A model generated the notes under the pieces. It worked only from the letters and a program-made list of their open reading frames with translations, was not told where the DNA came from and made no database searches. This document shows, one piece after another, positions 15,940 to 24,169 of a stretch of 43,540 bases of DNA. The translations under genes were made by a program, and so were the position numbers. This DNA comes from JBGRQB01 sp041725875 (GTDB lineage Bacteria; Bacteroidota; Ignavibacteria; Ignavibacteriales; Melioribacteraceae): positions 1 through 43,540 of the forward strand of contig JBGRQB010000016.1 of the NCBI GenBank assembly GCA_041725875.1. Direction: 5' to 3'. The stretch's first letter is position 1. Each line of letters begins with the position of its first letter.

Positions 15940-16688
15940 TAAATTAGTCTGTTTTTCATTGCTTCTTTAATTATCGTCATATCTGGATGAAAGTCCATCT
16001 CTCTCCAATCATCTTTGTCGATTTCATATTTATCAACAGTAACACCATCTTCAATCATAGAGTTAAAAACTTCTAACCAAAACTTATTTCTGTAAGCAGG
16101 TAATTTTGATAGCTCAATTAATTTTGATTTAAATAAATCTCTATATTTTTTCCCTTTAACTAAAACTAAACCAACTGATTCAGATTCGGCCTCAGATGTT
16201 TCAATATCTTTATGAACTCTAGATATAAATCCTTTATTATTAAATGATACTTTCATATCATCATCATCATAGATATCTTTTTTATCAATCGTAAGATGGA
16301 TACCATCTTGATTTTTATATTCAGAAATAAAGTTTATAATTACACTTTCTTTGTAAATGTTATCTCCGTTAGTAATTACAAAGTCATCTTCCATTAAATG
16401 ATTTGCACACCAAAGTGATAAAAGATTATTTGAAATATCAAAGAAAGGATTAAACAATGTAGTTACTTTTAAATTGTTATCCAGACCTCTAATTTTTGCT
16501 TCGATTTGCTCAGTTTTATAACCGGTTATAACTACAACCTCTTTAAGTTCAGATACTTCTCCAGCATTAGCAATCTGTCTTTCAAGCAAGTTAGTGCCGT
16601 CACCAAGATCTAAAAGAGATTTTGGCGTATTTTTAGTTAATGGTAATAAACGAGTTCCAGTACCTGCTGCTAAAATAAATAGTCTCAT
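15939..16688 (-). CDS. sugar-phosphate/choline-phosphate nucleotidyltransferase (LicC-like)
   Basis: A 249-aa NTP-transferase-fold enzyme that couples a nucleoside triphosphate to a phosphorylated sugar, polyol or choline. Motifs: the nucleotide-binding opening LFILAAGTGTRLLPLTKNTPKSLL, read in pieces, VITGYK near residue 54, NPFFDISNNLLSLW near residue 80, and the metal-binding ITNGDNIY. The NPFFxxSNNLxSLW segment and total length resemble LicC-type CTP:phosphocholine cytidylyltransferases more than RmlA. Next to a CDP-glycerol glycerophosphotransferase-like gene, a CDP-activated polyol or choline is a reasonable guess, but the nucleotide and substrate are not shown by the sequence. It starts two bases after the asnB stop. 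Confidence 0.88.
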   Translation of the reverse strand: MRLFILAAGTGTRLLPLTKNTPKSLLDLGDGTNLLERQIANAGEVSELKEVVVITGYKTEQIEAKIRGLDNNLKVTTLFNPFFDISNNLLSLWCANHLMEDDFVITNGDNIYKESVIINFISEYKNQDGIHLTIDKKDIYDDDDMKVSFNNKGFISRVHKDIETSEAESESVGLVLVKGKKYRDLFKSKLIELSKLPAYRNKFWLEVFNSMIEDGVTVDKYEIDKDDWREMDFHPDMTIIKEAMKNRLI

Positions 16689-16690
16689 AA

Positions 16691-18625
16691 TTAGATGTCC
16701 ATTTTATTTTTGATAAACAATTCTAAATTAATTAACATCCATATCTTCATTGCAAAGCTATGACTATTACTCATTGTTTCATCATTAAGCCATTTTTCAA
16801 TGCCGGATGTATTGTAGATTCCTCTTTCTCTTGCGGATTTCGACAGTAATACTTCTTTTGCATAGCTATTAAATTCACCGCCAAACCAATTATTTAAAGG
16901 AACTGGGAATCCCATTTTTTTTCTGTATAAAATTTCGTCGGGTATCATCCCTTCGTAGGATTTTTTAAGAATATATTTAGGTGTGTCATACACTTCTGAG
17001 ATTTTATCACTCATTAATAGCTTTGCTGCAAATTTATCTCGATCGGAATTCCATTTTAGTTTATATTTTACTGGAATTGAAAATGCAAATTCTACAAGTC
17101 TGTGATCTACAAAAGGAACCCGTGCCTCAACAGCAGTTGCCATTGTTGAAGTATCAACCCTGTGAAGCAACCCTAAAATGTGAACTTTTTCAAAAGCATA
17201 CATCATTTTATTATAGTAACTTTCTCCGAGCAATTCTTCAAAGTGGAAGTTAAATTTATTACGAAGTTTTTCTTCTACTGCATTTAGATTTATTTCATTA
17301 CTAAGCAAACTTGTTTTATCTTCAAGGTTTGTATAACTGTATAATCTTACAAAATGATCCAGTTCATCAGTTAAAGTTTTTTCTCCATATTTCAATGCAA
17401 ACAATTTGAGAAATTGTGATTTTTCACTTTCAGAATAATCACCATTATTAATTTCTGTAAATCTTTTCCAATCGTGAGGTGATCTGAATATTCTTCCATA
17501 ACCACCAAAAATTTCATCTGCCCCTTCTCCTGAAAGAACTACAGTAATATATTTTTTTAGTTCGCATGACATTAAATACAATGGAACTTCATTTGGAACA
17601 GAAAGAGGAGCATCTTTATAGTTAATCAGATTTTCCATTGTAGATATATAATTTTCTCCGGACAAAATAATTTCTCTGTGTTCAGTTTTGTATTTGTCAG
17701 CAACAATCTTTGCATATTCAAATTCATTATAACCCTGCTCTTCAAATCCAATAGTAAAAGTCTTTACCGGATCTTTCATTTCCTGAGCCATAATAGCTGT
17801 AATCACACTCGAATCCACTCCACCTGATAAAAAAGCACCAAAAGGAACATCTGAAATCATTCTATAACGGACTGAAGATTTTAGCAATTCACGCACTTTA
17901 TTTATGTAGAATTCTTCTCCCAAATCTTCTTCCTGTAATTTGAAATTGCTTATGGGATCCCAATATTTAACAAATTTTAAATTATCATTTTGAACTGTAA
18001 TGTATGACCCAGGAGTTAATGAATTAATCTCTTTATAAAATGAATCAAGCAGAATTGGATATCTAAAAGACATATAGGAAGAAATAGCATCAGTATTTAA
18101 CTCTTTTGATACATCATCATAATGTAAAACTGATTTAATTTCTGAAGCAAATGTAATTTCGTTATCCTTAATTCTGTAGTAAAGTGGTTTTATACCCAAC
18201 CGATCTCTAACAATGTAGGAAACATTTTTATTTAGATCGTGAATTGCAAAAGCAAACATTCCTATAAGCTTTTCAATAAAATCTATTCCATATTCTAGAT
18301 ATCCATTTATTATAACTTCAGTATCGCTTTCAGTCCGAAATTTATATCCTTTATGAATCAGTTGTTCTTTTAATTCAAGATAATTATAGATTTCGCCATT
18401 TAATATTATTACAATCGATTTATCATTTGAATATATCGGTTGCTTCGATCTTTGATCAAGGTCAATAATACTTAAGCGTCTTTGGCCGAATATTACATTA
18501 TTTTCAGTTGATACACCTTTATCATCAGGGCCTCTGTGTTCCATAAGATCAAGAGCATAATTAAATCTTTCAATGTTATGGTTATTTTTACCAACTCTAT
18601 TAATTCTTCCTAATATACCGCACAT
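16691..18625 (-). CDS. asnB: glutamine-hydrolysing asparagine synthase family protein
   Basis: A 644-aa two-domain enzyme. The N-terminal glutaminase begins MCGILGRI with the catalytic Cys2 and has HRGPDDKGV, FGQRRLSIID and LNGEIYNYLELK. The synthase domain carries the ATP-pyrophosphatase loop SGGVDSS near residue 267 and GEGADEIFGGYGR. All landmark residues are present, so it should be active. Length is typical (E. coli AsnB 554; the long bacterial class 610-650). Located inside a surface-polysaccharide block, it may amidate a sugar carboxylate, as proposed for amidotransferases in O-antigen clusters, rather than make free asparagine; the neighbouring uronic-acid genes fit this. It lies between the glycerophosphotransferase-like and LicC-like genes. 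Confidence 0.95.
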   Translation of the reverse strand: MCGILGRINRVGKNNHNIERFNYALDLMEHRGPDDKGVSTENNVIFGQRRLSIIDLDQRSKQPIYSNDKSIVIILNGEIYNYLELKEQLIHKGYKFRTESDTEVIINGYLEYGIDFIEKLIGMFAFAIHDLNKNVSYIVRDRLGIKPLYYRIKDNEITFASEIKSVLHYDDVSKELNTDAISSYMSFRYPILLDSFYKEINSLTPGSYITVQNDNLKFVKYWDPISNFKLQEEDLGEEFYINKVRELLKSSVRYRMISDVPFGAFLSGGVDSSVITAIMAQEMKDPVKTFTIGFEEQGYNEFEYAKIVADKYKTEHREIILSGENYISTMENLINYKDAPLSVPNEVPLYLMSCELKKYITVVLSGEGADEIFGGYGRIFRSPHDWKRFTEINNGDYSESEKSQFLKLFALKYGEKTLTDELDHFVRLYSYTNLEDKTSLLSNEINLNAVEEKLRNKFNFHFEELLGESYYNKMMYAFEKVHILGLLHRVDTSTMATAVEARVPFVDHRLVEFAFSIPVKYKLKWNSDRDKFAAKLLMSDKISEVYDTPKYILKKSYEGMIPDEILYRKKMGFPVPLNNWFGGEFNSYAKEVLLSKSARERGIYNTSGIEKWLNDETMSNSHSFAMKIWMLINLELFIKNKMDI

Positions 18626-18642
18626 AATATTCCATTGATTGA

Positions 18643-19851
18643 TTATAAAAGTTCTTTAATTTGCTGGAAAACTCTATCTGAGCTATTTCCATCAGAATAC
18701 TTATAAAACAGTTCAGCAGCTTGTTTTCTTTTACTCAAATCCAGATCACTATTTGTTTTGTATTCTTTTATTGCAGTTAACAAATCATCAAAGTTATTTA
18801 CAATTTTTCCACAGGCAATTTGATAATAGTCATAGAAGAACCCTCTGGAAGACAAATATTCTTCGAGATCATAAGAATAAAAAATAACTGGTCTATTGAG
18901 ATGAAGAAAATCAATAAATACTCCTGAATAGTCAGTTATTAATACATCAGTCATCAACAACAATTCCTGAGTATCTATATTTCCATCAGAAATATTTTTA
19001 TAGTTTCCAAACTCTAATTTAAGTTCAACAGCTTCTTCAGAATCTTGCAGGTGACTTTTTTCAATCACTATAATATCTTCATTATAATCCAAGAAAGCTT
19101 TAAACTGTTCTTTGTGTTCAATAAATTTGGAACTATATTTTTTATTATGATCCCTAAAGGTTGGCATATAGGTAATCACTGTTTTTTCTGTAAACTTTTC
19201 AAATCCATATTTTTTTAAAACAGAATTCTTGTCAATATTTCTGTAAAAAATATCATCTCTCGGTTGCCCGGTAATCTGTATGTTGGGACAGCCATTGCTT
19301 TTCTGTAAATTGTCTTTCGTTGATTCAGAAGTTGAAATAAATAAATCGATCTCTTTCCCTGGCAAAGAAACAGCAGTAAGCCATTTTATAATTTTCCTTT
19401 CTATCCTTCTTATTACCGAATACTTTAGGTTTTCTCTATTATCACCAAGCAATTGTTTTATAGGCATACCATGCCACAAATTTACAATAATTGCATTCGG
19501 TTTAAAACAGTGAACGACGTCCTTCAATGAATGAGTTATAATATATACTTTAGCTCTTATACCTGTTAATATTGCCACAAAAGAGTTCTTTAATAATACA
19601 TTATATCCATCTTTTGTCAGTTCATCATATATTTTCTTATTTCCGGTTATCCAGACTGGGTTTATTTCCTTATGATTTTCAAATATGTATAAGTAAAAAT
19701 ATTTTGAATTGTCAGCAAAATATTCTCCGTCTCTTGAACCGAAAACCCACAGATTTTTATCTTTTTTTACAAACAGTCCCAACAAACGGCACACATTTAT
19801 TGTTATAAGATTTGTGAGTTTCTGCTTTATTCTTCTTTTATCAGATTTCAT
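18643..19851 (-). CDS. CDP-glycerol glycerophosphotransferase-family protein
   Basis: A 402-aa peripheral membrane enzyme of the TagB/TagF (PF04464) family that transfers polyol phosphate from a CDP-activated donor to a growing chain. Family marks are LWVFGSRDGEYFADNSKYFYLYI (read in pieces near residues 34-55), the invariant LWHGMPIKQL near residue 125, TYMPTFRDH near residue 225, and LITDYSGVFIDFLHLNRPVIFY near residue 310. The N terminus is basic and amphipathic, fitting membrane association. The family is best known from teichoic acids of Gram-positives but also occurs in Gram-negative capsule clusters. Its start overlaps the stop of the upstream glycosyltransferase by one base (TAATG). 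Confidence 0.92.
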   Translation of the reverse strand: MKSDKRRIKQKLTNLITINVCRLLGLFVKKDKNLWVFGSRDGEYFADNSKYFYLYIFENHKEINPVWITGNKKIYDELTKDGYNVLLKNSFVAILTGIRAKVYIITHSLKDVVHCFKPNAIIVNLWHGMPIKQLLGDNRENLKYSVIRRIERKIIKWLTAVSLPGKEIDLFISTSESTKDNLQKSNGCPNIQITGQPRDDIFYRNIDKNSVLKKYGFEKFTEKTVITYMPTFRDHNKKYSSKFIEHKEQFKAFLDYNEDIIVIEKSHLQDSEEAVELKLEFGNYKNISDGNIDTQELLLMTDVLITDYSGVFIDFLHLNRPVIFYSYDLEEYLSSRGFFYDYYQIACGKIVNNFDDLLTAIKEYKTNSDLDLSKRKQAAELFYKYSDGNSSDRVFQQIKELL

Positions 19852-20876
19852 TAATTACCTTGGTTATCCAGCATAATGCTTTGTAATATCTCTTTTCTTC
19901 TGGAAATAGAATAGTTTTCCCGTACATATTGTCTAGCTTCTTCAGAAACATTTTTGTCAAAATTCTGAATTAATTTTTCTATTTCATCTTTGGCATTATT
20001 AATTTCATTATTTTCTAAAATTTTCCCATATCCGCCAAGAACTTCGCTAAGAGCTCCATTGTTTAGCACTATGCCTGTTGAACCACATAACATTGCTTCA
20101 TTTAATGTTAGACAAAAAGATTCCACCATAGAAAACTGGCAATAAACTTTGGCTTCCTGATATAATTCAATAAGTTCTTTTTGATCTACTATGGGGTAAG
20201 TTTTAACATTTGAAGAAAATTCACCAATTTGCTTCAGCAGTTCATTAGTGATCCCAACAATAATAAATTCATATTCTGGTGTGTTTTTTGCCACTTCTAA
20301 AAAAATATCTATCCCTTTCAATTTAAACCTCTGTAGACTATCAATAATACCAACCGTTAAAATCACATTCTGTTTTACTGAATAATTTGGTTGGAACAGA
20401 TCACTTTTCACAGCGTTATAACATAGAACAGATTTTGCCTCCGGAACAATTTCCCCTATTTTTTTTAGGATATAATTAGAAACCGCCAAGTTTTTTGACG
20501 CATATTTTATCGATTTAAGGGTACAAAATTTTCTAATAGGATTTTTTAATGAACCATATTTTATTTCCGGTAAGTGTATTACATCATATCCCCCAATAAC
20601 CAGAAAGACATCCTTAAAAAGCAATTTTCCTAAAACAGTTGGAAAAAATGAATGATAATCGGCAAACCAGATGTAAATAGATTTAGCTTTCCAGATATTT
20701 ATCAATAACCAAAATAATAATGAAATTTGACGAATAATCATTTTTATTAAGCCATTAGTTCCCGGAAAACAAAAATTATTCACATCAAATTTTTCTTCGA
20801 GAATCGTCCTGTCAGCTTTAACGAATGTTGAGTTTGCCGAATAGATGAATAATATTTTAGGCTTCATGTTTTCCAT
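19851..20876 (-). CDS. glycosyltransferase family 4
   Basis: A 341-aa GT-B glycosyltransferase. The C-terminal donor domain has VESFCLTLNEAMLCGSTGIV, read in pieces near residue 255, the E-x7-E pattern of GT4, followed by LSEVLGGYG. The N-terminal domain begins KILFIYSANSTFVKADRTIL and includes a hydrophobic region near residues 45-70 (MIIRQISLLFWLLINIW) that suggests association with the inner membrane. The final KENYSISRR-type residues are typical of the family. The gene overlaps the 3' end of the winged-helix regulator by 20 bases, so it is translated from within that gene. The sugar and acceptor cannot be predicted. Confidence 0.9.
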   Translation of the reverse strand: MENMKPKILFIYSANSTFVKADRTILEEKFDVNNFCFPGTNGLIKMIIRQISLLFWLLINIWKAKSIYIWFADYHSFFPTVLGKLLFKDVFLVIGGYDVIHLPEIKYGSLKNPIRKFCTLKSIKYASKNLAVSNYILKKIGEIVPEAKSVLCYNAVKSDLFQPNYSVKQNVILTVGIIDSLQRFKLKGIDIFLEVAKNTPEYEFIIVGITNELLKQIGEFSSNVKTYPIVDQKELIELYQEAKVYCQFSMVESFCLTLNEAMLCGSTGIVLNNGALSEVLGGYGKILENNEINNAKDEIEKLIQNFDKNVSEEARQYVRENYSISRRKEILQSIMLDNQGN

Positions 20877-21423
20877 CCAAATTATTTTTCAATTCACCTG
20901 CAAGAATAAAAATCGGATCTTTTTCAAACTTCTCCTTCAATTCCTCATATTCCTGTGGAGTTAAAATTATGATGGCAATTTTTCTTGAGATAAGTTTTTC
21001 AGTTTTGAGTTTTACTCTTTCAATTTCTTCTATATTTAAATTATTACCTACAATTACTAATTCTATCAATCCACTGTCAATCCCTGCAGCATAATCTCCT
21101 TTCAAAAAGGCAAATTTTAAATCACCAATTTTATCTAAAATATTTGATATAACTTTATCAATTCCCGTTGATTTTAATATAATGCTTCTGACTTCGTCAA
21201 ATAAGGGATGTTTTTCATTTGCTCTGTATACAACATTCCTCCCATCTTTGTATGAGGTAAGGAATTGTGCTTCTGTCAATTTATTCAATTCAACCCTAAT
21301 TCCATTTGTTGATTCATTAAACTCAGAAGATAATTGACGAAGATATCCAGTTGTCGAAGGGTTAAGAAAGAATTTTAACAACAATTTAATTCTTTTTTCG
21401 GATGTAATAAGGTATTTTAACAT
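20857..21423 (-). CDS. winged-helix regulator with degenerate nucleotidyltransferase-like domain
   Basis: A 188-aa protein. Residues ~5-75 form a winged helix-turn-helix (IKLLLKFFLNPSTTGYLRQL, ESTNGIRVELNKLTEAQFL, and the wing KDGRNVVYRAN). Residues ~100-185 (FAFLKGDYAAGIDSGLIELVIVGN, in pieces) recall the GSxxRGxxxxxSDIDLxV motif of MNT-type nucleotidyltransferases, but the catalytic Asp pair is missing: LIELV stands where DIDLLV is expected. It is therefore probably a sensor or dimerisation domain. It is the first gene of the downstream polysaccharide block, which supports a role as local regulator. A 6-bp inverted repeat lies 10 bases before its ATG and may be its operator. Similar proteins seem to precede capsule genes in related bacteria. 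Confidence 0.8.
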   Translation of the reverse strand: MLKYLITSEKRIKLLLKFFLNPSTTGYLRQLSSEFNESTNGIRVELNKLTEAQFLTSYKDGRNVVYRANEKHPLFDEVRSIILKSTGIDKVISNILDKIGDLKFAFLKGDYAAGIDSGLIELVIVGNNLNIEEIERVKLKTEKLISRKIAIIILTPQEYEELKEKFEKDPIFILAGELKNNLDGKHEA

Positions 21424-21433
21424 ATCGTATTAT

Positions 21434-21450
21434 GAGTAATTATTTTACTC
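21434..21450. promoter_or_regulatory. inverted repeat before the winged-helix gene, candidate operator
   Basis: GAGTAA and TTACTC form perfect 6-bp arms around a 5-bp centre in the 47-bp gap between queG and the regulator gene. A CATAAT hexamer on the minus strand overlaps its gene-proximal edge and could be the -10 box, so a bound regulator would block transcription. Confidence 0.35.
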
Positions 21451-21470
21451 GAAAAGATACCATTTTTTTC

Positions 21471-22595
21471 TTAAAAAGTAAAATAACCGATCTTTTTTAA
21501 ATATTTTCTTAACCTTTCAGTTTTAGGAAGTATGCTGCTTTGCTGCTTAATTGCCCAGTCGATATGCTCATCAACCATTGATGAAATTTTGCCCAACTTC
21601 GATTTAAGAAGTTCCGAGGTGCCTTCTTTTTTTTCCGAATTCCCAATAGCAACAGCTATATTTCTAATCCATCTTTCGTAGCCAATGCGTCTGATAGCTG
21701 TTCCTTCTGTATTTTTCAAAAACTCTTCTTCCGTCCATAAAAACAAATTATTCAAACTCTGATTTAAAAACTGTTCTCTGGGTAAAAAATCTTTTTCCTT
21801 TGTTAATTCAGTTTTTTTGTTCCAGGGACAAATCAACTGGCAGTCATCACAACCATATATTCTGTTACCAATTAGAGGTCTAATTTCTACCGGAATTGAG
21901 CCTTTGTTTTCAATAGTCTGATAAGAAATACATTTGTTGGAATCGATGATATATGGAGAAACAATTGCAGTGGTAGGACAAATTTTCATACAAGCCGAAC
22001 AATTTCCACACTGCGATTCTGTTTCAGATTCGCAAGAAGGAAGAGGGATATTGACAAACAATTCTCCTAAAAAAAAGAATGAACCATCGTTTGTATCTAT
22101 CAGCATTGAGTTTTTACCAAGCCAGCCTATTCCGCTTTTACGTGCTAATGCTCTTTCCAGAACAGGAGCACTATCAACAAAAAATCGACTTCCTAAATTT
22201 TCTGTCTCTCCTCTGATAAATGTCTCAAGCTGCTTCAGTTTCTTTTTAAGAACTTTGTGATAATCTCTGCCCAGAGCATATCTGGAAATGTATCCGTTTT
22301 GTGTGTTGCAAAAATTGTTTTCCAAATTGTTATTTGCGGGAAAATAATTTAACCTGCAGGTAATTACACTTAGTGTTCCGGGATGAAGCTCGGAAGGAGA
22401 GGTTCGTTTTGATTTATTTGCGGACATGTATTCCATATCCGCATTAAACTTTTTGTTCAGCCACTGCTCAAAAAACTCTTTATCTTTTTGCAAATCAAGA
22501 TTGGAAATTCCAATATCTGCAAAGCCAAGTTCTTTTCCATACAGTTTTATTTTTTCGGCAAGATCATAATATTGCCGATCGGCTGAATCATTCAT
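21471..22595 (-). CDS. queG: epoxyqueuosine reductase
   Basis: A 374-aa cobalamin-dependent iron-sulfur enzyme that makes the last step of queuosine synthesis in tRNA (epoxyqueuosine to queuosine). The two [4Fe-4S] motifs are complete: CGNCSACMKICPTTAI near residue 195 and YGCDDCQLICPWN near residue 250. The N-terminal cobalamin-binding part has GFADIGISN, RNYFPA-like CRLNYFPANN, and FFVDSAPVLERALARKSGIGWLGKN, read in pieces. The C-terminal helices (IRRIGYERWIRNIAVAIGN) are the HEAT-like tail. Length is normal. It begins five bases after the WbpD-like stop, so a tRNA-modification gene is riding at the end of the upstream polysaccharide operon. Confidence 0.96.
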   Translation of the reverse strand: MNDSADRQYYDLAEKIKLYGKELGFADIGISNLDLQKDKEFFEQWLNKKFNADMEYMSANKSKRTSPSELHPGTLSVITCRLNYFPANNNLENNFCNTQNGYISRYALGRDYHKVLKKKLKQLETFIRGETENLGSRFFVDSAPVLERALARKSGIGWLGKNSMLIDTNDGSFFFLGELFVNIPLPSCESETESQCGNCSACMKICPTTAIVSPYIIDSNKCISYQTIENKGSIPVEIRPLIGNRIYGCDDCQLICPWNKKTELTKEKDFLPREQFLNQSLNNLFLWTEEEFLKNTEGTAIRRIGYERWIRNIAVAIGNSEKKEGTSELLKSKLGKISSMVDEHIDWAIKQQSSILPKTERLRKYLKKIGYFTF

Positions 22596-22600
22596 AATTT

Positions 22601-23179
22601 TTATTCAACTTCAAAAACTAAATTGTTTTCCAGTTTATATTTTTTTCCTGATCTTTCACAAAAGTCTGTTTCAGAGTTACTGAAATCGAGTCTTTTACCT
22701 GCTTCACTAACCCAACCTACAATTTTCCCGGGATTTCCTACAACAAGTGCAAAATCAGGAACGTCTTTTGTTACTACTGTCCCGGCACCTATAAATGCGT
22801 GACGACCAACAGTATTACCACATACAATTGTGCAGTTGGCTCCAAGTGAAGCACCTTCTTTAACTAATGTTTTTGAATAAAATTCAGTGCCGCGCTGAGG
22901 GTATTTACATCTTGGATTAAGCACATTTGTAAATACCATTGAAGGGCCGCAAAAAACATAATCTTCCAGAGTTACACCTTCATAAATTGAAACATTATTT
23001 TGAACTTTAACATTATTGCCAATTGTGACATTGTTTGCCACATTAACATTTTGTCCAAAAGAACAATTTTTCCCGATTTTTGCTCCCGGCTGGATATGAC
23101 AAAAATGCCAAATTTTTGTTCCTTCATCTATGGTTACATTATCATCAACATAAGCTGATTCGTGTTTAAAATAGTTCAT
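22601..23179 (-). CDS. WbpD/WlbB-like UDP-3-amino-uronate N-acetyltransferase
   Basis: A 192-aa left-handed beta-helix acyltransferase with many hexapeptide repeats (GAKIGKN, NNVTIGNNVKVQNNVSI, GRHAFIGAGTVVTKDV). The strings TKIWHFCHI, VFCGPSMVFTNVLNPR, LVKEGASLGANCTIVCG and VVGNPGKIVGWVSEAG match the WbpD/WlbB group that acetylates UDP-2-acetamido-3-amino-2,3-dideoxy-glucuronate. The catalytic His should be within HAFIGAG or CHI by family comparison. The ATG is chosen, one base after the stop of the epimerase-like gene; the in-frame TTG five codons earlier falls in its GGAAG ribosome site. A WbpB-like dehydrogenase is two genes upstream. The aminotransferase needed between them is not in this window. 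Confidence 0.92.
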   Translation of the reverse strand: MNYFKHESAYVDDNVTIDEGTKIWHFCHIQPGAKIGKNCSFGQNVNVANNVTIGNNVKVQNNVSIYEGVTLEDYVFCGPSMVFTNVLNPRCKYPQRGTEFYSKTLVKEGASLGANCTIVCGNTVGRHAFIGAGTVVTKDVPDFALVVGNPGKIVGWVSEAGKRLDFSNSETDFCERSGKKYKLENNLVFEVE

Positions 23180-23180
23180 A

Positions 23181-24167
23181 TTATAATCTTCCAATTTTTT
23201 TTAATGCTTTGAATTTCACAAAATACATCCTTAAAGTATTACCAATATTTTTTTGTTTCTGAAATTTATCTGCATATTCTTTAAAGATTTCTTTTCCGGT
23301 TAATTTAAATAACATTTCAAGCTGAACAATATGAAGCAGTTGATAGCCCACTGTTGCCGGGTCAACTTCGGGACACCATTCAGCCTGACATAAATTATAT
23401 CTTGACCAGTATCCCAAATCAAATTCAGGTAAAATATTTTCTATAGTGGAAATACCTTCATCAAATATTTTTTTTGCTAATTTATTTTCGGGAAAAACTC
23501 TTACAAAATCATATACTCCGCACAGTGCAAATATCATCCCGTTTAGAACCAGAGTAGGTTCAGTTGAGGTGTACTCTTCGTAAAAAGGGCCCCATTTTGT
23601 GGCTACAGTAACACCGCCACATTCTGCTTCTTTGGTAAAAGAAATTAAAGCTTTTTCAGCCAGATCAGCATATTCTTTTTTACCGGTGAGTTGAAAACCT
23701 CTCAATAAAATTGAAATTCCTCTTCCCTGAGAAAAAGCAGACTGCCAGGGTCCGGGATTATTATACTGAGGTAAAGCTACATCTGTCAGCCATCTTGCTC
23801 CCAGTTCCTCTGTCATTTCAGCATTTTCGTAAAACCAGTCAACAAATTTTAAAAAGCGGTTTCTATCATTTTCAGAATCGGTTTTCAAATAAGAATGAAA
23901 AACTGCAAGTCCCATTTGTCCGATTGAAATAGGAAAGTAAACATAATCTTTATCAGTAACATCAATATAAGTTTTGTTTATTGGTATTCCGTTTTCATCA
24001 AATTTGTTAATGAGTTTATTAAGTTTTTCCGGATTTTCTTCAAAATCAAAATAGTACTTTCCAAGAAGCTGATTATGTAGATCGTCAGGGACAGAAAAAG
24101 GCAATTCACTCTGCTTTATATCACCCAACAATTTTTTTAACATAAAAAAGCTTTTTTTCAAATTCAT
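23181..24167 (-). CDS. D-glucuronyl C5-epimerase-like protein
   Basis: A 328-aa protein matching the C-terminal catalytic domain of glucuronyl C5-epimerases (PF06662 type), which invert C5 of uronic acids, classically in heparan sulfate. An alpha-toroid pattern is visible: PGPWQSAFSQGRGISILLRG near residue 139, YADLAEKALISF, GGVTVA, then FYEEYTSTEPTLVLNGMI near residue 195 and LGYWSRYNL near residue 252. No signal peptide or membrane segment is seen, so it should act in the cytoplasm, on a lipid-linked or nucleotide-linked uronate. It lies between the WbpB-like and WbpD-like genes with 2-base and 1-base gaps, which places it in modified uronic acid synthesis. The substrate is an inference. 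Confidence 0.86.
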   Translation of the reverse strand: MNLKKSFFMLKKLLGDIKQSELPFSVPDDLHNQLLGKYYFDFEENPEKLNKLINKFDENGIPINKTYIDVTDKDYVYFPISIGQMGLAVFHSYLKTDSENDRNRFLKFVDWFYENAEMTEELGARWLTDVALPQYNNPGPWQSAFSQGRGISILLRGFQLTGKKEYADLAEKALISFTKEAECGGVTVATKWGPFYEEYTSTEPTLVLNGMIFALCGVYDFVRVFPENKLAKKIFDEGISTIENILPEFDLGYWSRYNLCQAEWCPEVDPATVGYQLLHIVQLEMLFKLTGKEIFKEYADKFQKQKNIGNTLRMYFVKFKALKKIGRL

Positions 24168-24169
24168 AA

